NCBI GenBank assembly: GCA_027604505.1
Contig: JADIIX010000006.1
Location: 244,044-308,043, forward strand
Reading direction: 5' to 3'
DNA length: 64,000 nucleotides
Source: Gonapodya sp. JEL0774
Taxonomy: Eukaryota; Monoblepharomycota; Monoblepharidomycetes; Monoblepharidales; Gonapodyaceae
In this document: in pieces, positions 13,372 through 24,518 of the stretch
Layout of the letters: every line of letters begins with the position of its first letter
How positions within the stretch are numbered: the stretch's first letter is position 1
Notes under the pieces: generated by a model
What the model saw: only the letters and a program-made list of their open reading frames with translations
What the model was told of the DNA's origin: nothing
Databases searched by the model: none
Position numbers and translations under genes: made by a program

Positions 13372-14996
13372 CTAATATGATCTTCCCGGTACTACGGGGT
13401 GTGAAGCGCTCAGACCTCCACAAACTGGCAGACTCTGGCCATTCACGTAGCTAGCGTCATCACTTGCCAAAAATACCACAGCAGCAGCAATTTCCTCGGG
13501 GACGCCGTAACGCCCCATCGGGTTAAGTTGACCCACTTTACCCAGTGTGCCACGGCCGCGCGCATAGTCAAATGTACCGGCAGTCATGCCTTATTGTAAG
13601 CAAAGCCTGAGAACACATACTCTTCAACAAGGGTAGCAGAGCAAACAACGTACCAGTTTCCGTCAGTCCCGGGTTCACTGCGTTCACGCGAACACCCGTC
13701 CTCTGGAGTTGCCAAGATGCAGCCGCCACAAGATTGATGACCCTACAATGTCGTCAAAATCACGTTGATGTTGAGGCTGCCCCAAGCCTGCACTACCTCA
13801 CCAATGCTTACGCGGCTTTCGACATTGAATAAACAACTCCCCCGGCACCAGATCGCATTCCGGCTGTATGAACCGTGAAAGAATATTGAACAAGATGAAC
13901 ATGTTATTCTATTGGAAAAGTGAACCATTGTTACCGACCTACGCTGGCGGTGCAAACAATGGACCCTCCTGCTTCTGGCTTCTCGTTCGAGGTCACGCGC
14001 ATGGCGGTTGACGCTAATTTGCATGCGAGGAAAGGCCCAAGCTTAAATGACATCAAACAAGTCAAAACGAGCTCAAACACAATCAACAACATCATTGCAA
14101 AACTCACCGCATTGACCCTCATGGTTTTGTTAAAGGTCTCCACGGTCGTGTCAACAAGAATCTCACCAGATCCAACGCCAGCATTCGCGAAGAATACATC
14201 CAGTCGTCCAAAGTCGGATAAGGCCCTCTGGAAACATCTAGATATACAAAACAGACTTTCGGCGGTATCGGTCTCCTGAACAACCTACCTGACAAATGGC
14301 CTTCACATCAGCTTCGTTCGCCGCATCAAGTTGAAGGGCGATGGCAAGGGTACTTGGATATTGCTTCTCGATAAGATTCGCGAGCTCGGGCAGATTGGAA
14401 GAATCATAGTCCGTGCAGTACTACCGAACGGACGCTTGTTGTAAGTTATGAAGAACTCAGAAGCGCGAATGCGATACACGATGCTTTTCCAGTGCCCTCG
14501 AAGATGCGTGTTCGGCACTCTCACCACGGCCTTGGCTCCATTCTGCGCGAATGCGATACACGAAGCCCTTCCAATTCCCTTCAGAGAGTTTGCGCCAGTT
14601 CTGTTTCGAAAGCGAAAATATACAACCGGTTTCACAATCAGTGGCCCCCTGTTGCAACACAGTATGAGTTAACTTACACAATGCACACCTGATGTTCCCG
14701 TAATCAACCGTCAATACCAATCTCAGCGTTTACTTTTGCGAGAAAACTTCACTCACTTTGCCTTCCAAACGTGGACGGCCCACTCTGGCAGCAAGTTTCT
14801 CCCGAACTACATCTCCCGGATCGCCGGGTTTCGCCGCGAGTTGCGAAGAGATTTGAGCAGCGCGGGAATTGGCGGACATAGAAAGAGTGTGATGGAAGCT
14901 AGAGTTGTTTGCAAGAAACACTTTCTGGATGAGTTTGCCGGCCACAAATTTGTCGACTATTTTTTTTTCCGGAGATGGTTCCGATTGTGCACCCAT
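13372..14996 (-). CDS. Short-chain dehydrogenase/reductase
   Basis: A Rossmann-fold NAD(P)-dependent oxidoreductase with classical SDR motifs. The N-terminal extension (for example [20 protein letters not shown]) leads to LEGK, and through introns to [18 protein letters not shown], the TGxxxGIG cofactor loop. Next come [10 protein letters not shown], then an exon reading [19 protein letters not shown], and NAG-region exons near 14230-14150 followed by [25 protein letters not shown] gives the active-site Ser strand; a YxxxK exon lies near 13860-13800. [17 protein letters not shown] follows, then [20 protein letters not shown] and [12 protein letters not shown], and the stop at 13372. ATGs at 14996 and about 14877 are both possible starts. 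Six or more introns are present. The substrate cannot be told from sequence. Confidence 0.85.
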
Positions 14997-15113
14997 CGGC
15001 AGTCCAATATCGCTTTCAAAAATTTGTGAAACTTTTTGATGTGAACACAGCTACCACTGACGAATCCCCAAGCTCGAATTGATACTGAATAAACAGAACT
15101 AATAGAATCATTC

Positions 15114-16972
15114 TCAGACGGAGTCCTTCGTTGCTAGATTTTTGTGAAGAAATTCCACAATTCGATCATAAAGCTCAGGTGTCAGTGACTTGTAGTACTT
15201 AACCTGCAAGTGTTTGGAGGAAATCATTTGCAATACTTGGTCAATAAAGTGGGTCACTCTCTGCTTGCATAGCCACTCAAGTACCTTGTTGTCTAGTCCC
15301 CCTAGCACGTTCAACAATGCCTGAGTAAATTGATTACCTTCGGATTCTACAACATGTCGAAGCAAATGCTGAAGCACGTGTTGATAATATATGGGAACGA
15401 GACTGTGTGAAGGTAGCACTTGACAAAGATTGTTTCTCACCTGGTTCGATTTCACGCCAAACGCCACGGCTTTTGTTCGTGGCAGTCGAATAAGCGTTTG
15501 CCGCTCAGTGCGATAGTAAACTTGGTCTCCGGTTTTGTCCTGAGATTGATGGACAAGCTCATCTCCACGATATGCCGGAGAAGTCGCGTGACTTTGATGA
15601 TCCTTTCGCCACAATCGACAATCAGTCGTCAGAATCCAATTAAAGCGGTTAATCGGCTTTCCTTCTCGAAGTCCGGATGAGAAGAACCTGAGTGAAGTAT
15701 GTACGATGAGACGAAATGAAAACTGGGGGCACGAGGCAATCTCCTCAGATTGCTCGCGCACTTGTTCATACTCTTTCGCAGCACTGAGTCATAGCTTGGT
15801 ACCGGGTTGTGGACAAAGGACATAATGCGGCCTATGCGATCCCTTTGAAGGAAACCTTGGAAACAAAATGTGCTGTTTAATCATCATCACAACATTGCAT
15901 TTATGACATACTTGTCTCACCTGGAAAGGTGAAAATGTTGACTGCGGACACGAAACGGTACTGTGCAACTCCGCCGTCCAAATCGGGATCGGGCTCTTCG
16001 GTACCGGGCATGACGATTATCCAGTCCGCCTGGAGGCGTCAGTGATGAAATGAAAACGGAACACAGCTTGAAAGTCGCGACGTAGACGTCATCATTCTCA
16101 CTTGTGTCAAGAGGCCCAGGACGTATAGAGGCCTCTCCCAATCCTTGCCCCCTGGTCCGAGATCCCATTCATCTCCACGCAGCTTGTTAGCAAACGTCCT
16201 TCGCCCATCTGGACTTGTGTTCCACATAAAGGACGTCGGAAAACGCTTGCCAAGGTAATCAATTACGACTTCTAGCATTTCGCGGTTGGCGTCCGCCAGT
16301 TTGTCAAGGTCAACGAGCTTGTCGTAGGGAGCAGGCGGTTGGTGGCAAATAACTTCTTCATACGCCTTTGATATCGCATCTTTTCGAATGTCCATGTCAG
16401 CTTGATACTTTGTGATGGTGATTGGTTACCAGTTGGCGACGGTGATGGTGTGACCCGTGACTTTCACACAAAACGTACATGTGAGTCTATTTCAATAATT
16501 TCATCAACTGGACATATGGAGAGGTCTGAAAAGCGGGGATGGGGAATACACGGGTATTGAATCAGGAACTTCCCATCACACGATCCACGGATTCTCCAGA
16601 GAAGTTATGGACTCACTCACTCATCTTTTGACGATGTGGTATTGGAGTACCAAGGACTCCTTGCTTGTTTCTGTTGTGAGATGAATGAGGTACATGTCCA
16701 TCAATGACTATCGCGGAAATATCAGCTCACATCGCTGGAGGAGGAAACTCTCCCACAAAAGGCTCAACCTTCACTGACGGCATTATCAACGATGCTCCGT
16801 CGACTGCCACTTCTCTGTTTTCCTGATCCTCATTCGAAAGCTCGTGTTGACGAACAAGGGAGTGTAGGATATCAATCACCTCGGGCGATCGGAACGCGAT
16901 CGACACTGCGATCACAGCGCTGGCGGCGATAGCGGAAGAAACTAGCAGTGAATGCGAGAGTTGCTGGGACAT
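15114..16972 (-). CDS. Heme-dependent oxidative N-demethylase family protein (DUF3445)
   Basis: Family PF11927/DUF3445: cytosolic or membrane-anchored oxidative N-demethylase-like proteins, common in fungi. The protein starts MSQQLSHSLLVSSAIAASAV, a likely N-terminal membrane anchor. Short exons follow, giving LSICPVDEIIEIDSHV and then MDIRKDAISKAYEEVICHQP. The exon with MLEVVIDYLGKRFPTSFMW and NKLRGDEWDLGPGGKDWERP precedes QADWIIVMPGTEEPD. Near 15660-15480 is the family hallmark: INRFNWILTTDC, then VYYRTERQTLIRLPRTKAV (typical 'R.ERQTL.RLP.S.A..F.I'). The last exon ends SLTPELYDRIVEFLHKNL and stops at 15114. Introns are many and short. An unusual tail after QTLIRLPRTK may include one more intron at about 15450-15400. 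Neighbour genes give no pathway hint. Confidence 0.8.
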
Positions 16973-17120
16973 ATGTCAGAGAAACGTCTCCTTTGAGATG
17001 TCTCAGAAGTTGTTCATTTACGGGCCGCCCATTTGTTTACAGATGCACAAACCATCCACTGTCAACATTCAAAAAAGTGGGGTCCTTCAACGCTGCAATT
17101 TCGCCGGACAGATTCCCCGG

Positions 17121-17275
17121 CTACGAATGACTCCAACTCCAAATCCGTCCCCCAAATCCAATCCAAAACCGTCCTAAACCAATCCCAAACCAGTCCCAAC
17201 CCCGTCCCAAACCTATTCCAAATCCGTTTCCAACTCCCAACTCCCAACCTCCAACCATCCCGCCTCCCCAAACTC
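17121..17275. repeat. C-rich imperfect short tandem repeat
   Basis: About 150 nt made of degenerate units such as CCAAATCC, CCAAAACC and CCCAAACC on the plus strand, ending in CCAACTCCCAACTCCCAACC. The strand bias (almost no G) is strong. It lies directly at the 3' side of the Fanzor-like relic, and may be part of the inserted element. Confidence 0.8.
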
Positions 17276-17286
17276 TCCCTCTTCCT

Positions 17287-18221
17287 TCAACCGGCCGCAG
17301 CTGTGGCAACCGGTGCCGGAACCGGCGCGTGGGCCCGGAACCTGCGCCTGAAGTTGGCAGGGCGCGCGCCGGTGTGCAATTTGCGGTACAGGAAGACGGC
17401 GCGGATGTTGAGTGCCGCGTTAATGCCACTGTGCCACCTCACGGCGCACCGCGGGCACCGCTTCCGCCGCCAGTCCCGCCCCTGGCCATTTGCCATGTAG
17501 GTCGGGTTGCCGTTGAAGAAGCACTAGTTGCACTCGATGGACGTGCGGTCCTCATTTTCAGAAACGAAGGCGTGGACGGACGTGCTGTTTCTCGAGCAGC
17601 AACTTACAGACCTTCTTCAATGGCATCGACGACCCACGGATGCCCGCATGTTGACAACGTCCAGGTCCCCAACGGCCAGCAAAATGTCCAACGGCCTCAT
17701 CCCCCGCTCCTTCCGCTTCGCTTTGTCCCGGTCCCGCTTGGCCACAAACCCAAAGTCCTTCCCGTCTGGCTCGCTCTGCCCAAGGATGGCGAACCGACGC
17801 GCGATTTGGTGGGGCGCGCGCGGCTTTGCGATGGTGCTGGACCATCGGCCCCTCCGAGAAGCCCCCTCGCGGTAGCAATCCAACAACACCTCGCCAAACT
17901 CCGAAATCTGCTCGAGCCGGCTAGTGAGGCCGGCTGCGTCCGAGGTTTTCAACGTGACGAGTTGGCTCTCGAGCCACGAAAAGTCCATGTCCTCCTTGTA
18001 AGCGTTGAGGCGGCGGGTGGCTCGGTTCTTGCCGATTTGCTCGAAGTACTCGTCGCGTTGAAGGAGACAGACGGCTTGACGCCGACCTCCGCCGCGGGTC
18101 CGCCGGTTGACACATCCACCAGGTTTGTGGGGTCAAGGCCCAGGACGATGGTGTTGGGGTGCATAGGGACGGGTTGGAGGGGAGGTTGCGGTGGGAGGCG
18201 TTGCCGCTGCCCACGCTTCAC
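17287..18221 (-). pseudogene. Decayed Fanzor/TnpB-like RNA-guided nuclease
   Basis: Fanzor proteins are eukaryotic relatives of transposon-encoded TnpB, with a split RuvC nuclease and a zinc finger. Read right to left in changing frames, the pieces occur in family order. RuvC-I is TIVLGLDPTNLVDVSTGG with its Asp. A helical region follows (QRDEYFEQIGKNRATRRLN, one frame off). Then comes KAKRKERGMRPLDILLAVGD, then SSMPLKKVCKLLLEK in a second frame. A third frame has VSENEDRTSIECN, which resembles the RuvC-II Glu plus 'TS..C' strand, then a TAG, then a CFFNG...RCPRC zinc finger, and HSGINAALNIR where the family has HRDxNAAxNI. The last catalytic Asp is thus Gly. At least two frameshifts and one stop show it is dead. 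G+C is visibly much higher than in the flanks, which suggests foreign origin. No terminal repeats were identified. Confidence 0.72.
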
Positions 18222-18312
18222 GGTCCGCTAAAGTTGAGCATGTGCACTGACACCCGTGACAACTCCATTTGCTGATGACAATACAGATGTGATACGGGGG
18301 ACTCTCACGTTC

Positions 18313-19095
18313 CTATGATTGATTCCTAAATACATCAAAGCTATTATCTTTAATCATCTGCCAGCAGCACCATATTCCCACCGCCGGGCCTATGATCCAA
18401 ATAATATTGGAAATCCAGACAACTGCCATACCGGCAATGGTCTTCCCCCTCTGACGGTCGTTAAGAAAAAAGGACGTAAAATACAAGATAGTGCCCACAA
18501 GTTCTTGCCAAAAAAACAGGGCGTTGGTGAACCCCAGGAGGCGTGGGGATAGGGAGAGAGGGGGGGGCAGTTCGACTGTCAACGAGAGAAGGAGGTGGAC
18601 CGTAGGAAGGAAAGTGACGAAACCATTGCCGATATCCACAGTGAATCCGAACGTGGTTTGGTCCGAATAGCTTCAATGGGGTTGATGAAGGTCGTCAATT
18701 CATGGGAGTGATTACAGGATACTCAATGATCAACATTCAAACGTCATTCGTGCCACACCAGCTCACCTTGGATCCAGTAACGAGTACGTACTCCATACTC
18801 TAGACCAGTACTTCATGGACAGTGCGTCCGACAAATCTACGTGTTCGAAAAGGAATATGTTGCGGGGAAGCTTGTCTTTACCCCAAACCTTTCTGAGATC
18901 GTCGTACTGCTGTTTGATGAGCCGTCGATGAATGAACAAAGTCATTTCCCATAGACAAATCAAAACGTTTATGAGGAGAAAGAGGGAGAGTGCGAGGTAC
19001 ATCGGAGGTAGCGAGCCATATGCATTGAGGTGGAGAAAGGCGAGGCCGAGGAAAGGCCCGCCTACCAAGAGCGAGCAGTAAAAGATTGCAAGCAT
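18313..19095 (-). CDS. Multi-pass membrane protein of unknown function
   Basis: Two exons separated by an intron at about 18770-18690. The first encodes MLAIFYCSLLVGGPFLGLAF and PPMYLALSLFLLINVLICLW (two membrane helices), then a charged loop (KQQYDDLRKVWGKDKLPRN) and SMKYWSRVWSTYSLLDP. The second continues YSDQTTFGFTVDIGNGFVTF, then helices FLPTVHLLLSLTVEL, WQELVGTILYFTSFFL and MAVVWISNIIWIIGPAVGIW, and stops at 18313. The 'W..YSLxDPSYSDxxSFGFxVDxGNG' segment recurs in uncharacterised membrane proteins as far as I recall. About six helices are predicted by eye. The start at 19095 is the first ATG of the open frame, but an upstream exon cannot be excluded. Confidence 0.7.
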
Positions 19096-19491
19096 TGATT
19101 GTGAATAAGAGTGATTCCTACGACGATGACGAGGAAAAAGTGATAATGCGTTGTGGAATTAATTGTCAAACCTCGCTCCACAGCCCGCCCCTCAGGCGAG
19201 GTGGCACCAACAAGCGGGGGAAGCACCTTCCCCAACACCAACCTAGATAAGTGCCTATTCCAGAAGATGAAAGAGCATTATCTTTAAATCTCCTTAAGCG
19301 TATTAGCAACCACATAACGAACTTTCGATGAGTATGGTTCAGCATCGGCCCGTGACACCTTTATTCATAACCAGACCTTCAGTCTACGTAGTTACATAAT
19401 GAAACAAACGTTGTTATTATAATAATAATACGAAGAAATGTGAGGTCTGTAAATCTAGCGGTGTCGAAAACATTCCGTACATATCTCACTA
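19096..19491. other. AT-rich intergenic interval
   Basis: No gene is seen. It should contain the 3' end signals of Mid1 (to the right, read leftward) and the promoter of the membrane-protein gene. It includes a run of ATT/AAT near 19418-19430. Confidence 0.5.
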
Positions 19492-22180
19492 TCACCCATA
19501 GTCCTTCATCATCTCCCTCTCCTCCAGCCACCCCACTGCACTACACCCTGCGGGCCCTCCCACTCCATACTGCCCCATTCCAGATCGCCCCCTCGGACAC
19601 CTGAAGCCAGCGAACCTCGGACATGCCCGCATAACGAGCCAGCACAAGTCGACGCATGGGAGCAACTCGGTGTAAGGTAAATACGCACCAGTATCGTTCA
19701 AGGCGCCAGCGAGGATGGGGAGTGCTTTGGGTGGCGGTGGAGCAGATGCAGCATTCTCGGGGAAAGGGGTGTCGTGTACCTGGAGCACACGACCTGCCGA
19801 TACGCCCCGCGCACTGTGCGGTGGGTCGCTTCGAGGGTCGCGTGCGATGAGCGAATTGGGAACAATCGTTGCAAAGGATGGGTTGGATGGTGAGGGTGCG
19901 CATCGAGGAAAGAGCGATGCACACAGCCAGGCACGATAGGCCGCCATGCAGTCAGGGGGTTCATAAAGAGGAGAGTAACTATGTTGGAAGAACCACGTAT
20001 GTGGGGAGCAGGTAACGACATGTAAGCATCAAATAGTCAAATGGCAAAGGTCAAAAATTACCAAAAGTTTCACTTCCCGGGCCCCGGCCCCCGCGGGGGG
20101 CCGGGGGGGCGGCGGGGGCGCCGCGGCGGGGGGGGCGGGGGAACGCCGGGCGCGGGGGCCGGGGGAACGGCGGGCGGGCAGGAGNNNNNNNNNNCCCCCC
20201 CCCCCCCCCTCCCCACTCGCTAGATCATAGAAATACCCACGTGACATTCCCAAACCCTTTAATTACCCATCCCCACTTATCACCCATATTTCCTGCCACT
20301 CGGTCTACCGCCTCTGCAACATTAAATCTCTCAACGTCTGAATTGAGCGACCACGTGGGGAATGGCGTAGAGTACGCGATTTGAGAGCAGTAGGAGAGAG
20401 AATTTGGAGGAATCAGGCGGCAGGAAGAGGGGTCTCAAGTACAGAGGTCGAGGTGGGATCGTCGGAAGACATAAAACAGAGAGGTGTCAGCAACGAATGG
20501 GGAGGATCACCACTGGCAATCACATCTTTCTCCAGGGCGATTCGATGATCCGCATCACCAATTCACAACAGTGGTGAAAGGCGACTCCCCAGAACCAGTG
20601 TTGACGTCTCACAAAAACACCCACCGCTAAACTACCACACACTTGGTGACTCTCATTTTGACGCCTTCAACTGGCAACCACCAAGATGCTCCAATCAACT
20701 CACCGTTCTCCTCTCTCGTCACCGCCACCACTGGTTGCGACACCACCTGCCCCCCCGCGATCATATCGTCAACAACCCAGAGAATTACAATGGCCCCGAA
20801 TTTGGAAGGTCGGGATAGTGTGACGATGATGTTGCAGTAGGTCGGGGTGGATGACCGGTAATGGGAGAGGACTTGAGCCGCGCCGGCGAGACCGGCAGAT
20901 GTACGGTTGGTGCGGAGAACGAGGGCGGTGAAGGTTGTATTGCCATAGGACGTGAAGTTGGGAGTTCCAGTTGTACCAGATGGTTGGCTTAGCCCGGAGA
21001 CAACACCAGAAACACTGACATCAGTTCCATTGACCTTCTTTGTGTCGGAGACGGGCACAAGAAGGGACGACGTGGAGATGGCACATGGTGTGGCGAGGAG
21101 GACATGCAAAGGGATCTGCTGATCCGAAGAAGCACGGTGGGTGACAGAGACGTAATACAATCGGCGGGAAACGAGAAAAGGATTCGGTGGGTCGAGAATA
21201 GCGAGGAAAGAGGCGGAGGAGATGTCGGCGTCGTCGAGGAATGCTGTAGAGAATGGTAGATTCACCAAGCGTCCACTCGAGTCTTCTCCGCCATCTGTGG
21301 TGGTCGTGTATGTGATGATACGATATGACCAAAATTGAGAGGAAGAAAGAGAAGAAGGCGTAACGACGGTCACATAGAGGATTCGTCGTCCGAGGTCGTC
21401 TTTCGGGATAGAAGCGGCCGGTATTGCGAAACGTGCGACACCAGGGGCGAGTCCCGAGCCAAATGAAACAACAGTGGATGCATTAGGTGGTGAGTAAGGC
21501 ACTGGTGGTACGAATGTAACATAGAGGGATGGGAAAGCTGAGGCGGGGGGAACGGCGCAGAGGGAGACCGAGAGAGTCACGTTTCGGACCACTGAAGCTG
21601 TGGAAACGCTGCCTGGAGATACCGTGACCTGCCTGCGAGCAAGAAATGATAGAGGGTGAAGTTTGCTTAAGAGGGTGTTAAACACGGATCGAGGTGCCGG
21701 CGGTGGTGGTGGAGGAGGGAAAGGTGTGAAGCGTCCGAGACCGGATTCGTGTTCATCCTTTACGTCGCCTTCTTTCTCGCCTTTCACTCCATTTTGGCGT
21801 TTCTCGATTCGCTCTCTCCCAATTTCCTGTGCCTCAGTGAGTTTAAACATGCCAGGCTGCGTTGGTGAGTCTCCCACCACGTAGACAAAAGTCTGTGCTA
21901 CCGTCCCAGTTTGAGAAACTGCCAACCACTGTGTATCGTTCAACTGAATGCTGGTATTTCCTGTTGCGTTGAAGGTTCGCGTTGGAGGAGCTTGACTCAA
22001 CGCTGGCAGTGTCCAAACTACCACTACCATCAGAACACGCCAAGACATGTAAAAGGGACAACTGATTCCTGCTGCAGCCATTGGGAGTGGATCTCGTCGC
22101 TTGGCTGTCGGCTGAGGTGGCTGTCCCATTTTCTTGCCTGCAACGTGGACGGACAGAATTGGACCCCATTGGTGTCCCAA
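19492..22180 (-). CDS. MID1: Mid1-like stretch-activated calcium channel component, interrupted by an assembly gap
   Basis: Mid1 partners the fungal Cch1 calcium channel (NALF/FAM155 in animals) at the plasma membrane. The N-terminal part (22180-20630) has a signal-like hydrophobic stretch, FYMSWRVLMVVVVWTLPALS, then many N-glycosylation sequons in a Ser/Thr-rich beta domain (for example VVRNVTLSVSLC and YGNTTFTALVLRTNRT). The C-terminal part (about 20000-19492) has the Mid1 Cys-rich signature: YRAWLCASLFPRC, then LPYTELLPCVDLCWLVMRAC and RFAGFRCP, ending at the stop at 19492. Between them lie about 600 nt that include ten N (20185-20194) and abnormal G/C runs, so the middle of the gene cannot be read. 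At least one intron is expected after KCVVV near 20630. A start at 22079 would shorten the N-terminus to begin at MAAAGISCPFYMSW, which suits a signal peptide better. Confidence 0.8.
20078..20212. other. Assembly gap (10 N at 20185-20194) inside extreme G/C runs
   Basis: The interval changes abruptly to nearly pure G/C with repeated G-runs before the N block and a C homopolymer directly after it. The composition is unlike anything else in the window and unlike a Mid1 coding region. This looks like low-quality consensus around a gap rather than true sequence. Confidence 0.85.
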
Positions 22181-22285
22181 ATCAAGACGGCCTGGGTGAC
22201 TCTCACTATCAGATTATGTATGCTTTACTTGTTCGGTCAAGAAAATTCCTAATCGCGGAGATATTTAAACTCTTTGGATTCCCCA

Positions 22286-24146
22286 CTACCCAAAAGCACC
22301 CCAGCCTCTTCCACCTCCCGCTCCGACTCCGAATCCAGTGAATCCTCCATTGCTCCCTGTATCCACACCAAGTTCTTGCCGTTGAGCTCCCAACCCAGAA
22401 ACACCTCCAACTGTTCGCCTGTCGACGCCGGGAGTCCAATTAAGGTCAATGCTGCTGGACCCTTCACGGAACCCAAATACACCACTGCCTCCGTGGTGGT
22501 TTTCCTGTTTGTCTTGCTGTTCTTGCACACTCCCAACACTTGTTTCGACACTGAATGCACGTCCATCGGATTCCGTGCGAGGAGGGGGCGTCGACAGCGG
22601 TGGTAACGCTGGAAAGGCTGATGGCTGCAGCAAGTGGTATTGTTGCTGTTGCTGCTGATGTCCGATTCCACTTGCATTCCCCCACCGACCACGCTTCGTT
22701 GCTGGTCCCTCCTCGCCATGCACTCCAATATCCATTCCCACGTTAACGCCTCCACCTGTGCCCGCATCCACCGCAAAACTCTTCCCTAGAAAAGAAAATC
22801 CACCCTGAACTTGCACCTGCAATGGAGTTTCTGAACCCACGGGCACGTAAAAGGACGGGGAGGGATTTGATATCCTTTGGAGAGTGGCAGGAGTTGGATA
22901 GCGGCGTTTGAGCGAAGCGGACGAGGACGGTGAGGATATGGAAGCTGAGGAGGATGCGGGACGAGGGATGCGGCGGGAGACGGGGCGAGTAGTGAAAGGA
23001 GGCCGAGGTGGAGTGTTGGAGAGTTGCGAAGTTGAGTTGCGTATGGTAGGATTGGTGATTGTGGAGAGAGATAGAGACGACAAGGCCTGGTGAAGGAGGT
23101 TTTGAGAAATGATGTGGGGTAGTTTGCGAAAGACATGTAACACGTTAGATAATCTCCCCTCGCAGAATGACAGGTTCAACAGGAATGATCAGAGACATGC
23201 GCAAAAAAATGCAGCATTAACAAAGTTCCAACATCTCATGGTGACATGGCAGTCATGGATCGAGCCAATCCGTCCCTGCTACCGCTCCTACCTTTTGTTC
23301 ATATTCGCATTGCCATCTGTTCTCAAAACTCACCTGTACACTCGCCCCGCCCCGTTCATCACCACCATCATCTTTTTCCCAATCTGCACTGTTCCCGTCC
23401 TGGTCTTCATCTCCATTGTCCCTTTCCCGCACTTCATCCTCTCCCGTATCCGCAGCCAAATCCGGTGGAGAAGATGACGACGAGGAAGGTTCCATAGGTG
23501 GAGAAGGCGGGGCTCGGTGCGAGTGAATGTTGATGTTGGTTTGAAACGATCGGCCCCCGTCTACAAGCGCTCGGATGTTTGAATTTGAGGTTGTCCCTAG
23601 ATGCGATGAAGCCATGCCGCCGGTCGCTGCACTCGAGAAACTTCCCCCACCATCGCGAGCGCAGGAGTGGGAAGCTTGTCGTGCATGTCCGGTCCTTCCT
23701 GAATCCGTACCTGCTGCGACCAACTGGCTGTCCACTCTCTCCTCCCCAAGTCCCCCACCAGCGTTTGCTCCCGCTTCCCTGTTCCCACCGCCCTCATCAT
23801 ACCGCCGCTTAATCCACGCTACCAGTTCAGCATAACCGACCACCATCGTGGCTAAGTTCTGTGGTTGTGGTGCACCAGTCCCAATGCCATTGTTCAAGCC
23901 CCCCTCTGAAACCATTTCGTCCCCGTCCGCACCCCGCGCCAAGGCTGCCGCCTGATTCCACACGTCAAGCAAAGCCTGTTCATAGCCAGCTGAGTACGAG
24001 AGTTTATTCGTCCGCAAGCCCTGAACATAGAGCTGGGTAATGGTGGAGGCCGCAGTTTTGAAAGAAGAGTTGAAAGACTGTTCAAGAGTCTGGAGGGAGG
24101 ACGAAGGTGAAGATGAAGGAGTCGGAGGGAGAAGAGAAGGCGTCAT
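22286..24146 (-). CDS. HAPSTR1/UPF0472-like (DUF4588) protein with low-complexity tail
   Basis: The start at 24146 is followed by a Ser/Pro run and then the conserved helical core SLQTLEQSFNSSFKTAASTI, TQLYVQGLRTNKLSYSAGYE and QALLDVWNQAAALA. This matches my memory of the C16orf72/HAPSTR1 family, a nuclear stress-response protein that binds HUWE1 in animals. The rest is poorly conserved: Gly/Ser/Asp-rich stretches, an acidic block (DTGEDEVRERDNGDEDQDG), then an intron at about 23330-23150. The second exon is rich in Ser/Pro and contains KRRYPTPATLQRI and a short poly-Gln run (HQQQQQQYHLL). It stops at 22286. Only the first 60 or so residues support the family call, so the function in this organism is inference. 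Confidence 0.6.
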
Positions 24147-24518
24147 TTTCTGGAGAGCAACCGGGTTTATTCAAAGTGGAAAGAGGGAAGGGGATAAGTG
24201 GATGCACGTTTGACCACAGCGTGTGACCTCGCTTTGCGATTCCAAAGGCGGCACCGGCACATAAAATTATTACCGTGAAGCGAACTATGGAAGAGGGATG
24301 TGGACAGTAGAGGGTTTGTGAAGTATGTCGCGAAAAGATGAACTAGAGTGAGGGCCATGAGAAAGGGGTATACAACCATTGCCGCCATTGCTAATATGCG
24401 CACACAACCGCTCCTAATAAAACTATTCATGGGAGAACCAACAAGAAGTTGCTATTGTGTTTAAGTCCCAAAAATATATACACAAATTCAAGAATAATTA
24501 TGTAAATAGGGGTCGTGT
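24147..24518. other. Intergenic interval
   Basis: It lies between the start of the HAPSTR1-like gene and the stop of the CorA-like gene, both on the minus strand. It should carry the promoter of the former. No other feature is seen. Confidence 0.5.

Noticed and set aside
17329-18231. 300-codon plus-strand open frame rich in Pro/Ala/Arg
   Set aside because: High G+C makes stops rare. The minus strand carries the Fanzor-like motifs, so the plus frame is a shadow.
20041-20250. Gly/Pro-rich open frames on both strands across the gap
   Set aside because: They run through the ten N and homopolymer artefacts, so they are not real coding sequence.
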